From contig CM077826.1 of NCBI GenBank assembly GCA_039720395.1, positions 18,229,053-18,293,052 on the forward strand: a DNA stretch of 64,000 nucleotides. Direction: 5' to 3'. This DNA is from Liquidambar formosana. Lineage: Eukaryota; Streptophyta; Magnoliopsida; Saxifragales; Altingiaceae. A model generated the notes under the pieces. That model did no database searches. It saw only the letters and a program-made list of their open reading frames with translations, and was not told where the DNA came from. A program made the translations under genes and the position numbers. Shown piece by piece: positions 1-11,818 of this stretch (its first letter is position 1; every line of letters begins with the position of its first letter).

Positions 1-1582
1 AAGTTTGGGGGATGAACAGAAAATGCATTTAGTCAAGTGGGAGATCATTTGCTCTCCAAAGCAAAATGGTGGACTGGGTTTTAGGCCATTAAGAGATTTC
101 AACAGGGCACTTCTTGGGAAATGAATATGGAGATTCACTACGGAGAAGGAAGAATTATGGAGAAGAGTAGTGGAGTGGAAATATGGTAGTGAGGAAGGAG
201 ATTCATGGCTGAAAGTAGTGAGAAGCTCTTACTGCACGAATGTATGGAAAGTCATCATGATTGGTTTGGTATCTTTCAGAAAGTAGACAAGCTTTAAAAT
301 AGGAAATGGGAACACAGTCAAATTTTGGAGTGATCTTTGGTGTGGAAATCTGACTCTTAGGGAGGAGTTCCCTAATATCTTTGGTGTTGAGGTGAATAGG
401 GAAGCTTGGGTGGGAGATATGATTAGATGGAATGGAAATGTGGTGAACCGGGAAGTGATTTTTGGGAGAGATGTCCAGAAGTGGGAACTTGAAGAAGTTG
501 TGCAATTCTTCGAAAAGATTTATTCAACTGAAGTCCGTCGAGATGAGGAGGATAAGATTGTTTGGAAGAGTCAGTTGAATGGCAGATTTTCAGTGGGATT
601 GTTTTTTGTTTCGATGGGTAATAGGGAGAGAAGACTCTTTCCTTCGAATAGAGTGTGGGTTCTTAATGCTCCATCTAAAATCTCTTTCTTTGTTTGGGTT
701 GCTTGCTGGGATAGATGTTTGACTATTGATAATCTTCAAAAATGGGGCTTTCAACTTCTAAATCAATGCATCATGTGTAAACAAGAAGTGGAATCTGTTA
801 ACCACTTGCTACTTCATTGTGAGATTACTAAGAAACTATGGACAATGTGCTTTAAGGTGTTGGGAATCCAATAGGTGATGCCCAAGTCAGTACAACAACT
901 TATCGACTCCTGGTGGTGCAGAAATAAAAATAAGGAAGTATTGGCTATTTGGAAGTTGGTGCCACATGCTACCTTTTGGGCTATTTGGAGAGAGAGAGAG
1001 AACTTTTGAGGGTGGGGAATGGTGAATAGAAAGGCTGAGATATTGTATTTATTAGAAATATACCACATCCCACATTGATTAAATATCGAGTTAAACATGT
1101 CTTCAAATACTTGTTTGGGCCCTCCACTTATAAGCTTAGGTTTTTAGGTTGGAAACTTAACATAGTATCAGAGTATGTTGTTCCTAGGCCTGTTTCATTC
1201 GTGGGCCCATCTTTATTGTTCACGTGATAGGCCCGTTTTTATCTTGTTAGGCCTGCACGTGAGGGGGAGTGTTGGAAATATACCACATCCCACATCGATT
1301 AAATATCGAGTTAAACATGTCTTCAAATACCTGTTGGGCCCTCCACTTATAAGCTTAGGCTTTTAGATTGGAAACTTAACAGTATTTTTGATTTCCTTTT
1401 TGAGTGGGGCGATCTTGGCTACTTTTTTCACCAGGCACCTCTGGATGATTTCTTGGACAGCTTGATTCTTTAGGCTTTTCTTCTCTTTCTTTTCTTTTTC
1501 TTTCCTTTTGGTATACACTATGTATACATGGCTTTTGCCTTCTTTTAATATAATTTACAGTTACCTTTATCAAATAAATAAA
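1..1582 (+). mobile_element. LINE (L1-type) 3' portion, decayed
   Basis: Three-frame reading of 1-1480 gives the C-terminal part of a plant LINE reverse-transcriptase ORF, broken by frameshifts and stops. The order is a region resembling FNRALLGKW (near 103-130), the FWSDLWCG stretch (about 325-345), and then a zinc-binding RVT domain (about 650-850) with C..C..H..H residues in CIMCKQE and NHLLLHCEI. The frame continues beyond a nested TRIM (1050-1381) as FEWGDLGYFF and DDFLD and stops near 1472. A T-rich 3' UTR with GTATAC follows and ends in TTATCAAATAAATAAATA near 1582, like known plant LINE tails. The 5' end is outside the window. It lies in, or just upstream of, the RTEL1 intron that ends at 2030. 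It is not functional. Confidence 0.85.
1050..1381 (+). mobile_element. TRIM retrotransposon (terminal-repeat in miniature) nested in the LINE
   Basis: Two direct repeats of 113 bp (1050-1162) and 112 bp (1270-1381) flank a 107-bp core. The right copy has the canonical ends TGTTGGAAAT and GAAACTTAACA; the left copy starts TATTAGAAAT, a decayed TG. TAGTATCAGAG directly follows the left LTR and resembles the initiator-Met primer-binding site TGGTATCAGAG. A purine tract GAGGGGGAG lies directly before the right LTR. A 5-bp target-site duplication GTATT occurs at 1045-1049 and 1382-1386. Removing the element restores the LINE reading. There is no coding capacity, so this is a non-autonomous TRIM moved by helper retrotransposon proteins. 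The near-identical LTRs suggest it is fairly young compared with its decayed LINE host. Confidence 0.9.
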
Positions 1583-2030
1583 TATCAACCCCACGATGCG
1601 ATTTTTATAATCTTATTGATCTCCTCCCTTTTGGATTCTGAAATATCACTGACCTTTCTGGAGTTTGATTTCTCACATCAAAGCGAACAGGAGAATCATC
1701 TGTGAGACAAGTGTGAAGTGTCTAAATGGTAGGTACTGTCCCAAAAATTTTCCACTTCAAAATTTTACCTTTGCTCCCAAAATTTTTCCAAAAGTCCTTG
1801 CTTGGAAAATATGCTCCAGAGAAATGCATTTCCCCCCATGGGATTGGTTTCGCCAGAAATTATGCATTTGACTCTCCAGAACTATTTCTCCTGAATACTG
1901 TACTATAGTCTTTCTTCCCCGAGATAAAAGTTACCTTTGTTTCCCTTGTTGATTTTGAATTATGTTTTCATTTTTAAGAATGTCAACAAAAAAATTTGAG
2001 GATATTTATTTAAAATTTTAATCCTTACAG

Positions 2031-5000
2031 GTTCAAGAGAAACTTAATGCTGCGGAATATAAAGATTTTGTGGACTTTATGAAGGCACTGAAGTCCAAAG
2101 CAATGAAGATAGGTCATGTTCTACAATCCATTGCAAGATTATTCTCTGGGCCAGAAAGGCTTCCTCTTCGTAAAAGGTATTATCTGCTATCTATTATATA
2201 GGTGACAGTTGCTTTTGAATTCAAAATTTTGATTTGAATGATGTGGGTCTTTTTTCAGGTTTGTATTTTTTTTTTTCAATCATTCCATGCTGTGATGGCC
2301 CTTTGATTGCGAGATGCTTGGCTTGGGTACTTAAGAATTAAATATTAACAGAGATCATTAGAGCACAATTTGCAGCCTCAGGCTGAAACGTCTAAAAAAT
2401 CCTCCAGAGGTTTCCAGCGAAAAAAGAGGCCAGGATCGCCCCACTCAAACAGTAACTCAAAAATATAATATCTCAGCTTTTCAATTCTCCATTCCCCTCC
2501 CTCAAAAGTTCTCCTATTTCTCTCCATCCAAATGGCCCAAAGTGTAGCATGTGGCACCAACTTCCAAATAGCCAAAGCATCCTTATTTTTGCTTCTGCAC
2601 CACCCGGATTCAACCATCTCAAGCACTGACCGAGGCATCACCCATTGGATTCCAAAAGCCTTGAAGCACGTTGTCCACAATTTCTTAGCGATCTCACAGT
2701 GTAAGAACAGGTGGTTGGCAGTCTCACCTTCATTCTTGCACATGACACACCTATTAGGAAGTTGAAAGCCTCACTTTTGTAGATTATCAATAGTCAGGCA
2801 CTTACTCCAGCAAGTAACCCAAACAAAGAAAGAGATTTTAGATGGGGTATTAATGTATTATGAACCCACACAGTCGTACCATTTGATATGCAATAGGATT
2901 TTATCGATTACTTCTTTTCATGCATTAAACAGAATAACTGCTCTCTCTGAATATTGTTAATGTGGTGTGATGTTGTAGATGCTAAAGCCTAAAGATGAAG
3001 CATATACTGTAGCTGTTAAATGTTGTACAATAATTGCATTAGACTTCAATTTTTAGTTAAACATTCTTTTATATGGTTTTACTTTTAAAATCACCTTTAG
3101 TGGTGCTGATTTAGGGGCTTTTTCAAGAATATAAGCTTTGCTATGCCTAATTACCAGAGAAAAAAATAATAAAGTGAATAATGAGAGCTTTCAACCTTTG
3201 AATGCGGGTAGATGCACTTATCGCTTTTCTTTTTGTACTTTCACTCAGCTGTTGACACATCATACACCTTAGATAATTCTAAACTTTCTTGCTATCATCT
3301 TTAGTAGATGCTCCTCGAAATATTAAACAGGTAAAATAGTCATTTCTTCCTCTATTCTGAAGCTCATATGCATTCTGTTCTAGAGTTCTGTCATCAATTT
3401 CCAAAATTCGCTTATAAATCTACTTAATTAAAATGACTAGCTTTTACTGGAAAGAGAAAAAGATGAGTTGATATTGTACATGAGGAAGGAGGAAGAATCC
3501 TCATGTCCAACCTTCAAAAGTAAAAATGCTTGTTTGTTGCTGGGACTCTATTTCAAATTTTGAACTTATATAACTTGCTTTCGGAAGTACTGGAAGAACT
3601 AAATTCTTAGTACTTCCTTTATTGAACTCAAAAAAGATAAAATCGTTCAAGTTGCTATTTGTTGATCACAGGATAGAGCAGCCGAACCAACTCTCATACA
3701 AGCTCCCAGTGGTTCATACACCTTACTGTAGACTAGAGCCACATTTTTGTTCTACAATATTTTGTTCACTAATAACTTCAAACTTTCATTTCCATGTAAA
3801 GATAATTTCTTTCATGAGTACGGTCACCTACTCCGCCAAATACAAATACAACTCCCTGAGCTTTGACAATGTTCTTCATCAATTTCATAATGAGTACTTA
3901 CCCACACCAGCTCCACCGAATTGTCCTATTTTTCCTCCATGACTCCCAATATCTAGCTGTGGATACTGTTTGTGACTGAAGTGGCCAACTTTGGCAAATA
4001 TTTAACTATGTGATTTTGTTTTTTTTTGGTATAAGCTTAGGGAATATTCGAATAAATACAAGTATGCATATACAAAAAATTTCCTGCCTGGGATCCCGGA
4101 CTGGAAACTCATCCTAGCTTGCTTTTCCTTCCATCAGATCGAAATCACTTAAGTCACTTAATTGACGTGGAGCTTGATCCAACGGTTGGAAAATGAATCC
4201 TGGATGATTCAGTTTTGGGATCCCATACAGCCATACCTAAAGTGAACTCTATACATACATAATTACATACACACATACATACATAATTATATATAGACAC
4301 ACACACTAGTCATAGCACATGTGCGTTGCTCGTGGCATGTGAACACTTTTAAAAAATATTAATTATATTTTAAAATTTTTTGAAAATTTCTCAATGGCAA
4401 ATTCACAATCACTTGTGTAGAGAGAGAAGAAACTTTAAAAAGGGATTGGGGTTTGGTGGGGCCATGGCACCCAAAATTTTGAGAAATTGTATTATTTAAT
4501 ACTATACCATATACAATGTGAGTTGTAATCTATGTAGTCCATATATGATCTTTCTTTAACATTGGCCTCAAATACCTTCTAACTCCAAATTAATGTCCTA
4601 AATTATTGGAGAATTTTTCTTCCTACTTTTAGCCAATACTTAAAATTTGAAACCCAATTAAATTATAAAATCTACCTGAATTGTGAAGACCTTGTAAAAG
4701 AAAATTATATTTGTTTTTGTTAAGTTTCCAACCTAAAAGCTTAGGCTATTAAGTGGAGAGCCCAAACAGGTATATGAAGACATGTTTAACTCGATATTTA
4801 ATTGATGCGGGATGTGGGACTTCTCGACAGTTTTAAAATTCTATTATCTAGTTAAAGATATTTATCTCAAACCAAGGGTAAAAAAAAAAAATTAATAGGG
4901 ATAATATTGTCAAATGTCAATCAAAAAATTTTTTGCTTAAGAGAATTTTATAAGTAATATATATATATATAGAATGTCTTTCAATTTGCAATTTTTTGGT

Positions 5001-8000
5001 TTACCAATATATTGTTTAGCACTTGTAAATTTTTAGAAGTCCGCAATGCCAGTTTAAATTGTTGTACCTTGTCGAGTATGTTTTATCTATGAGAAGTGTT
5101 AGCATCAGTCGTAAAGTATGCTTTATCCATGAGAAGTGCTAGCATCAGTTTTAAAATATCTTTTTTCCATGGGGAGAATGGCGTGGCAATTGGTTCTAGC
5201 GATTGATGTTAGCACTCCTCTTTGTCTATGGTTGGATAAGATTGTTTATATAGCATAAATATTCAATAGGGTATCGACACATGGCATCCATTTAATGAAA
5301 GTTGAGTGGATATTTGGGTAACAAGGGCTTGTGCTAATTCGACATCTCAGAGGCCTGTCCCTTACCTTTTTTCTGTGCCTTGACCCTCATAATCTTATTT
5401 GGCTCGGTGGCAAGACCCGGATGGGCTAATTAGGGCTTGGCACAGACTGGGGCATTGAAACATGCTACCCTGGCCATTCTATTGGGATAGCTTGAGGTCT
5501 TGGTTTGATGGTTAGAGCAAAGACTAACAGAGCTAGTTGGGCAGCTGGCCTATAACTGGTATGCCGCTCATTCTACCTTGGTCACCATGAGGGGAACGAG
5601 GTCCACATGCCCATTGGACACAGACCACACACAGTGACAACTCATTAAATGGGCTAATGGGCCTACAGCTATGAAAGACTATAGGCAGCATGAGTGGGAA
5701 TGGCTCTAGTGTGAATTAGACAAGATCTTGGAAAAATTAAACCATTCACTTATTTGGCTAAAATTCATCTTCAGCACTTTTCTACTGTGCCTTTTTATTA
5801 GAGGTTAAAAACAATTACGTTTTGAAAAAAAAAATTCTTAGACTGATAATTCAATTTTCTTATTATTTTTTCTCCTTTTGATTGATTGATTTTTTATATA
5901 ATCAATAGTTTTGGAATTTCAGGTATCTATTCTTGCTAATAATAGCATACCAACTTTCTGTTGTCAATTGTTGACAGATTCAAGGATTATATCCCCGCAA
6001 AGTATCATTGTTTATATGAGAAGTATGTTGAAACAAATGACGAAACAGTTATTCTCAAAGTAAGGAACTTTTCTTGTTAAGTGTTAATATTTTTTATTTT
6101 TTATTTTTATTTGGCTTGGATTCAAGTTTATCAGAATTTTTTGCTCTTAGTCGGATGGTGCATTCTTTGATTAAGCATGTGATGGGGTTCTTAGATAGAC
6201 AATATTGTGTGTGTGTTCCTAAAAAGGGGAGAGAGAGATCAATTTATGACTTTGTGAAGGAATTGCATGGTGCAGCTGTGACTCTCATGAGAACAATCTG
6301 AATAAGCCCTATGTTTTTACTAGTTATGGATGCATTGACTGGGAAAATTATATGAAGGGTTCTATGAAATATGCTATTTGATGACAATATAGTTTTATTG
6401 ACGAAACTAGCGTAGAGTTTTTGGCTGAAAGAAAGTTACAGTGAGGTTTTTAAGAGGTAAGAGGTTTTAAGATAAATAAATCTTATCACAAAGACTGACT
6501 TAATGAACATAATTAATGAAAATCCAGGAGTGAAGATGAGCAAGTAGCTAACTACCCAAGAATGACCCTTTTTGTTGTTTGTGTTTCACTATCCACAATG
6601 AGTGAAGGATTGAAGGGGATGCTTATGCATTGAATTAGAGCGGCATCAATGAAGTGGAGGAAGGCTTCCAAGAATGTTCAGTAATGTTTACCTATCAAAT
6701 CAAAGGAAAAACATAATAACATAATTATAAGATCATGGCAATTGGCAACTCTATTTTAAAAAATTTTATTCTGTCAAGAAACAATTTGTTCATAAAATTT
6801 GAATGCATCATGAGAAGGTAGAGGGTCAGACTAAAAGAATGTGGGTAGAAATGGTGAGAAGAAGTGTTAGCCTATGATTTAACAAAAATAATAGTCCTTT
6901 CTAGCAGAATGGTGAAATAGGGTTTGTGTAGGCTCTATCCCAAATGCTTGAGAAGGGGCTCTGTTGAGTTGAATTCTGCTTTTTGTCTGCCAACATATTT
7001 TCATCACGCAAGCAAACATTTTTGTTATACCGTAAGTTACATTGTTAAGTCAACTGAATAATGTGTAAAAGGCTAGAAGCTACTACAGTATGTAAATATG
7101 CATGCATGTGTCCAGGTGCATTCTTTGGCACCACAAATTTCTGCAAAATTGACAAATCTTTCATTACCCATTAGATAATTATTTTATGATGAACTTTGAG
7201 AGGATGTTGACCTTTTAGGGTTGTGGTTAAATTGGTACAGTTGTTTGTAGTTAGTAGTTCTGAGAAGAATGTGTTTATGGTCTCCTCTGTGTAAGTAGGA
7301 GATGGAAAAGCATTACTAATCATGGAATTGCGGTTCAGATGTAATTGGACAGTCATTGATGGCATCTAAGCACTTATTAAGGACTCAATTTGTAGTTTTT
7401 GCATTAGAAAGTTGGATGTTCTGAGAGGGTTCAGGGAGACATGTGATTGACATATTTCATAATGGAACATATTGTTTGAAACTAGTTACTTTCAAAGATG
7501 AAACTATTTTTCAATTATATTGAGAGGCGATAGTAATGAGGTTACTTATGGCTAATTGAGTGGAAAATATATCCTGTGTTCAGTGCACTTCTCTTCATGT
7601 GAGACAATATGATGAAAACAATTTTTGGAAGTTGCTTAATTGGAAGAAATTAACTAGGAAAAGCTAAGTCTATAATATGTAAATATATGTTTGTGGAACA
7701 CTGGAACAAAACTGTATGAGAAATTTGAATCATGGATTCTTGCTGAGCCATAGTATTCTTGACTGCTTAAAATCTTTTTGCAGCTGAAGCTTTAGAGAAG
7801 ATGAACACCTTGTAGGTTTGTGATTAAATTGTTTCAAGTCTCTGCAAGTAAGATTCTATGAATAAAGTTCCTCATTGGTCTCCTCTCGATGCCAATGGAA
7901 GCAACATTTTGCTTATCATAAAGTGAGATTCAACTTCAAATGGAAAAATTGTTGTTGGTGTCATTGCACACATTTATCATGTGGCATTAGAAATTTAGAT

Positions 8001-8790
8001 ATTCTGAGAGGATTCATGGACACAAGTGGTGACTTCTGCTTGCATCAGATTGGCATTAAACTGTGTCAGTTAGTGGAGGGAACTGAATGCTGTTTGGGAT
8101 ATGTTAATGTGATGGTAGGGATGGCATTGTCTGGATTAGGCATTTTAATTATGAGATTTCGATCACTGAAGGGTATGGGCCATGTTCTATCGTACATTCG
8201 TACCTTGTATCCACATTTCTTCTATGACTGCAAATTAATTAAGCTCTGGTTGTTTTATGGGGAAGTAGGTTAGAAATATGTCTTTTATGACTGAGGATGT
8301 GATAATGAGGTTGGTTCAAAGTAGAAACAAACATAGTGTCGACATTTTTCTCTGCATGATGGATCAAAAGATTAAGAACCGCTTTACGTAAATAAAAATT
8401 TTCCATCAAAGTGGTGAGCTAGTCACTAGTGGACACATCATGGAAAACTTCTACCTCCTGTTATGAGCACGGTTGTATGCATTTTGACTTTGTACCTGTG
8501 CTTTTGCATCTCTTCAAAATGGGCACTTATGTTTAATCCTTTATGTTTATGGTGCAGATTGAATAATCAGAGAAGCTTAGTAACTCTGAAAAAAATTGAC
8601 TGGCAAGGCCAAAAACCAACTTGTATATTTGAATTGCGTAAGTAGTTCTTTATTAATTAGGTATATTTAGTGATTTATAATTTAAGGCCTTATGTTGTTG
8701 AATACCTTTTTATCTTGCTGGGGTTTTCTAGGAGACGCTTGTGGGAAAGAAACACTGCCTCAACATGAAAGTTGTTTTGTGGTACAATAG
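2031..8790 (+). CDS. RTEL1: RTEL1-type helicase, 3' terminal exons only (5' part outside window)
   Basis: Two well-supported exons are 2031-2176 and 5978-6059, joined in phase (AG plus A gives Arg). Together they read [42 protein letters not shown], then [16 protein letters not shown]. This matches the C-terminal harmonin-like helical region of plant RTEL1, a nuclear Fe-S DNA helicase that unwinds D-loops and T-loops. The helicase core must lie upstream. The last exons are less sure. A phase-consistent path is 8571-8637 ([13 protein letters not shown]) then 8732-8790, ending at TAG. Alternatives are an exon at 7784-7795 (Leu-Lys-Leu-stop) or intron retention after 6059 (six residues then TAA). 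The 3.8-kb intron 2177-5977 carries several transposons and an atpB relic. The next gene converges from the right. Confidence 0.8.
2378..2880 (-). mobile_element. LINE 3' fragment, opposite orientation to the first
   Basis: The minus strand encodes a 121-residue open stretch at 2378-2743. It starts in the RVT zinc-binding motif ([18 protein letters not shown]) and continues through [18 protein letters not shown] to [10 protein letters not shown]. It ends at a stop beside a region without an obvious poly(A) tail. Homology continues rightward to about 2880. It belongs to the same family as the LINE at 1-1582 and shares most of these motifs. It lies antisense inside the RTEL1 intron 2177-5977. 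Both ends appear truncated. Confidence 0.8.
3640..3950 (-). pseudogene. atpB: Decayed plastid atpB fragment (nuclear plastid insertion)
   Basis: Read on the minus strand, the segment gives [15 protein letters not shown] (the P-loop of F1-ATPase beta is [15 protein letters not shown]). It continues with [20 protein letters not shown] and LYMEMK, and after frameshifts with [19 protein letters not shown]. The order and spacing match the plastid ATP synthase beta chain. FGGVG and LYMEMK fit the plastid form better than the mitochondrial one, which has FAGVG and LYREM. Frameshifts, stops and substitutions show it is dead. It sits in the RTEL1 intron 2177-5977. It is most likely an old transfer of chloroplast DNA. 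Confidence 0.7.
4718..4829 (-). mobile_element. Solo LTR of the same TRIM family
   Basis: The reverse complement starts TGTCGAGAAGTCCCACATC and ends GGTTGGAAACTTAACA, matching the 112-bp LTR at 1270-1381 over its full length with scattered differences. A 5-bp target duplication GTTTT flanks it (4713-4717 and 4830-4834). No internal region or second LTR is present, so LTR-LTR recombination after insertion is the likely origin. It lies in the RTEL1 intron 2177-5977. Confidence 0.88.
5075..5149 (+). repeat. Imperfect tandem repeat, two units, period 40
   Basis: The 35-base units at 5075-5109 and 5115-5149 differ at about three positions. Each starts AGTATG and ends GCTAGCATCAGT or GTTAGCATCAGT. 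They lie in the RTEL1 intron and no coding potential is seen. The surrounding 4830-5977 has AT-rich and unclassified sequence. Confidence 0.75.
6100..6900 (+). mobile_element. RTE-type LINE reverse transcriptase remnant
   Basis: Broken frames resemble the RTE-clade reverse transcriptase. The pieces are [19 protein letters not shown] at about 6242-6298 (compare the MYEGAVTxVRT motif), VMDALTGKI near 6325, [10 protein letters not shown] near 6370-6400 (a decayed LFADDIVL catalytic block) and MWVEMVRRS near 6838 (compare RWFGHVxRR). Stops and frameshifts throughout show it is inactive. It lies in the last RTEL1 introns, on the sense strand. Confidence 0.65.
7200..8030 (+). repeat. Imperfect direct duplication of about 250 bp
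   Basis: Sequence at 7200-7450 recurs at 7796-8030 with many substitutions. Shared landmarks are GTGRTTAAATTG (7223/7819), TTGGTCTCCTCT or TATGGTCTCCTCT (about 7277/7876) and GCATTAGAAA followed by TTCTGAGAGGRTTCA (7402/7983). The interval between the copies is AT-rich. The element class is unknown; it may be the two arms of a decayed transposon or a local duplication near the 3' end of RTEL1. Confidence 0.6.
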
Positions 8791-9838
8791 AATTCTGAAG
8801 AGGTTCAAGAAACCTGTATCATGCTACACCAGTTTACGAGACTCCCAATTGGGCCCTCCAGTTACTATATCTCTGAAGTCTTACACAACAGATATTTTTG
8901 CTGAAAAATAAATTAGTCCATGCCAGCTGATTCAGTTGCCCTTGAAATCCTAGTGGGAAGATTAGATTTGAAGGCAGCCTGAATTATTGCCTCTCAGCAT
9001 TAACTGCCTCTAAAGATTTTAGGCCACCAGAACTCGTGGAAAAGGAGCCAAGCAGTTACTATATTGCTGATGGTTTTGGAGTGGAAATTGGAACACCAGC
9101 AATAGAAACTATGGTGGCTGTGCAGCCTGTGTTTTGGTGTTATTATTGCATGGATATTAGATTACAGCATGAGGGCTGTGTTTTTTACCCACATTTTATG
9201 GGAATTCAGAACCATGCCCATTCTTCTTTGTCGCCATGAGATAATCTTTAATTGTAATTTAATTATTTTGTAGTATATATATATATATATATATTGTCAC
9301 AAAGCATGTTCCTTTCCTACTGTAAACAGCTTTCGGTTATTGCAGCGATTTTTGAGACCCTGAAATTCACTATAAATAGTCCTGCAGACAAAGCCAGGTA
9401 TTGGAAAAATTATTCCATGCGCTGGGGGCACTATGGAATATGAGCTTAATGCATTGGCAGCACATGGAATAATTTCTCCAGGTGTTGGATTCGCACCACC
9501 GATATTGTTGGCCACTTTTAATATTCGAAACATATTTGTCGATATTAGTTCTATGATGGTGCATCTTGGAACCCTTTGATATCAAAATAATAATAAAAGA
9601 AGAAAAAATAGGACCCAACATTTTAAAAGTCTTTGGTGAGGCACGTGGGAAGTGTATTCCTACGAAATAGTTTCATCATGAAGTAAAAATCTGTATGGGT
9701 TCTTATAAAATGTAGGAGAAGAATGAAAATAAAATAAAAAATTGAACATTGTTGCATCCCCAAAAAGTTATTTGGGACGGTGAGACCTCATGAATCAATA
9801 AGTTCCACTAAATTAAGACTAGTACAATTTTGTGCGGC
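8791..9838. other. RTEL1 3' flank, no gene
   Basis: This probably includes the RTEL1 3' UTR, then a TA microsatellite (about 9274-9294). At 9410-9475 there is an inverted-repeat-like stretch built on ATTCCATG. AATAATAATAAAAG near 9585 could serve as a poly(A) signal. No ORF here resembles a known protein. Confidence 0.4.
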
Positions 9839-10170
9839 GCCAGAAAGAGAGGTGGGGGGACGTGCCCCCACTAGCTCAAACCTTTTGGTTTTTTTTTTTT
9901 ATTTTTTGACGATAAAGTATCATTTGATAAATATTTTGTAACATAATGTCAAAAATAAGAAGATAGTAGTCATTTTAAAGTATATATACAGTCAATTTGT
10001 AATAAGTTAACACAAAATATCTTTTTTTTTTTGAATTACATTGAAAAATGATTATCAAAATTTAATTTGTTTATATAAAAGAAGAAACTCTGTAAAGCTT
10101 TCAGTTTTTACTTCACAGAATTACAACATAGTGCCTCTATTAGATATAACTCTCGGCTCTGCCTCTGATT
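9838..10170. mobile_element. Non-autonomous DNA transposon remnant, copy 1
   Basis: The segment starts near GCGGCGCCAGAAAGAG and ends near TCGGCTCTGCCTCTG. It contains ATATACAGTCAATTTGTAATAA, which recurs with few changes at 46922-46943 inside a second copy. The ends resemble the GGCGGAGCCAG termini common on non-autonomous plant DNA elements. The class is not firmly assigned. The rest of the space to 11818 is AT-rich with short A and T runs and no gene seen. Confidence 0.4.
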
Positions 10171-11818
10171 AAAGGAGTTTAGTTTTTCATTTTTACTAGG
10201 AGACAACTACCAACTACGGTTTTGATTTTATGCAATGCAATTTGCAAATGCTACGTTTAATTGGAAAAGCTTTCAAATTTTCTTTTTCTTTTTCCTTTTC
10301 CTCATTTTCTTAGCAGTCAAACAGAGCAAAAGGGGATGTTTTAATTTTTAAAATTTTTTTGGTATCGCCCTAAATTGTTGCTGCAATACAGCAATCAGCT
10401 TCAAATCCAACATCACAATTAATTCACTTAATCCGGCTGTGTTCCACCAAGTGATTATTAACTTCATTGACTTTCTTGGTCACCGTTTTCCCGTTGTTTG
10501 ACAATTCACTGGCCATTGTTTTGTAAGTCTTTGTCAGAAACATTTTTTGTTTTTTATTTTTATGGAATCGTAAAAGGTTTATTGCAAAAATTGAAAAACT
10601 TGACTTTTTGAAAATCTTAGGTGGTTAATTAAGAGAAAAAAATAATAGTCAAACACATTTCCGGAGTATTTATTTATTCATCTGGCTCCACTGATTCCGT
10701 CGTGCAATAATATATTATCAATATTGTCCGTCCTTCTTTACTTGACATTCAAAATAAACTTAACTAATGGCTGACCTTAAGGGCAAAAAAGGTTAAAAGC
10801 TTGACTTTTTGCTTGTTAAGGGGAGAGTGTTAAGAACCCACTTGTCGACCCCTTAAGATTAGTTAAAGGCATATAGGAAAATTTTCATTTAAAACTCACA
10901 TCGTCCTACAAAGATAAATTATGTATGATAAAACATGGAATTTAAGATAAGATCGTTTTTTGCACCCTCTTTTCCATTAAAATTTTAAAAAAAAATGTTA
11001 AAAAAAAAAAATACCTGGTATGTTAAGATTTATTTTAGATGTTAACTAATGTGGAATTTATTTAAGGAGTTATTTTGGTCCACGTGCCCTATTTGCAACA
11101 ACAGAAAAAAAAATGTTATAAACAACACCTAATTACTACACCTAGTTAGGACACTTAACAGACACCTAATTACTACACCTACTTACAGCACTTGGCAGGC
11201 TGGCATGAGTTAATTAATTGATAAAAATACCCTCCCACTTCATCCATACTTGTAGGCTAATTGCACTCCATGGTTTTTCCAAACTTGCCTTGTCTAGCCA
11301 TGCAGTTGAGGAATTCAATAGCATTGTTTATTTTTATGGCAGGTGATTTTCGACTTGGGGTGAACCCCATTGAAAATGCGCTTTTCATTTTTGCCTTCCA
11401 CATTTCCTGACCATTTAGTGCCACGTTAAGAGATTCATTACCGCATCAAGTGTTATATCATGATCCACCAAAATAAAATGTACATGCTAAAAATTTGTAT
11501 TATACCATCTTCTACGTTATATAGAAAATGCAATTATACTAATTCCCTGGTAAAGCACCGGGGAACATGCAACCGACAAGGCCACTATTAATATCTGTGA
11601 AATCTCACCAAAACCACAAGCAAACAAAAACAAAAATCATAAAATATTGTAGTTTCCTTGAAATAAAAAATACTATAATCTTTGTATATTTGCGAATTGC
11701 ATGTGAGGGCTAAGGTGAATAAACCAAAAACAGTCCACACCTACATTTTCCCATGCAACCACCTTTGCGTATATATATTTTTTTAATGAAACCTATAACT
11801 TAATTCTTACGTTACATT

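Noticed and set aside
3622..3942. 106-residue plus-strand ORF
   Set aside because: It is the antisense shadow of the atpB relic, whose meaning is on the minus strand.
9036..9239. 67-residue ORF downstream of RTEL1
   Set aside because: No recognisable motif or splice partner; likely 3' flank.
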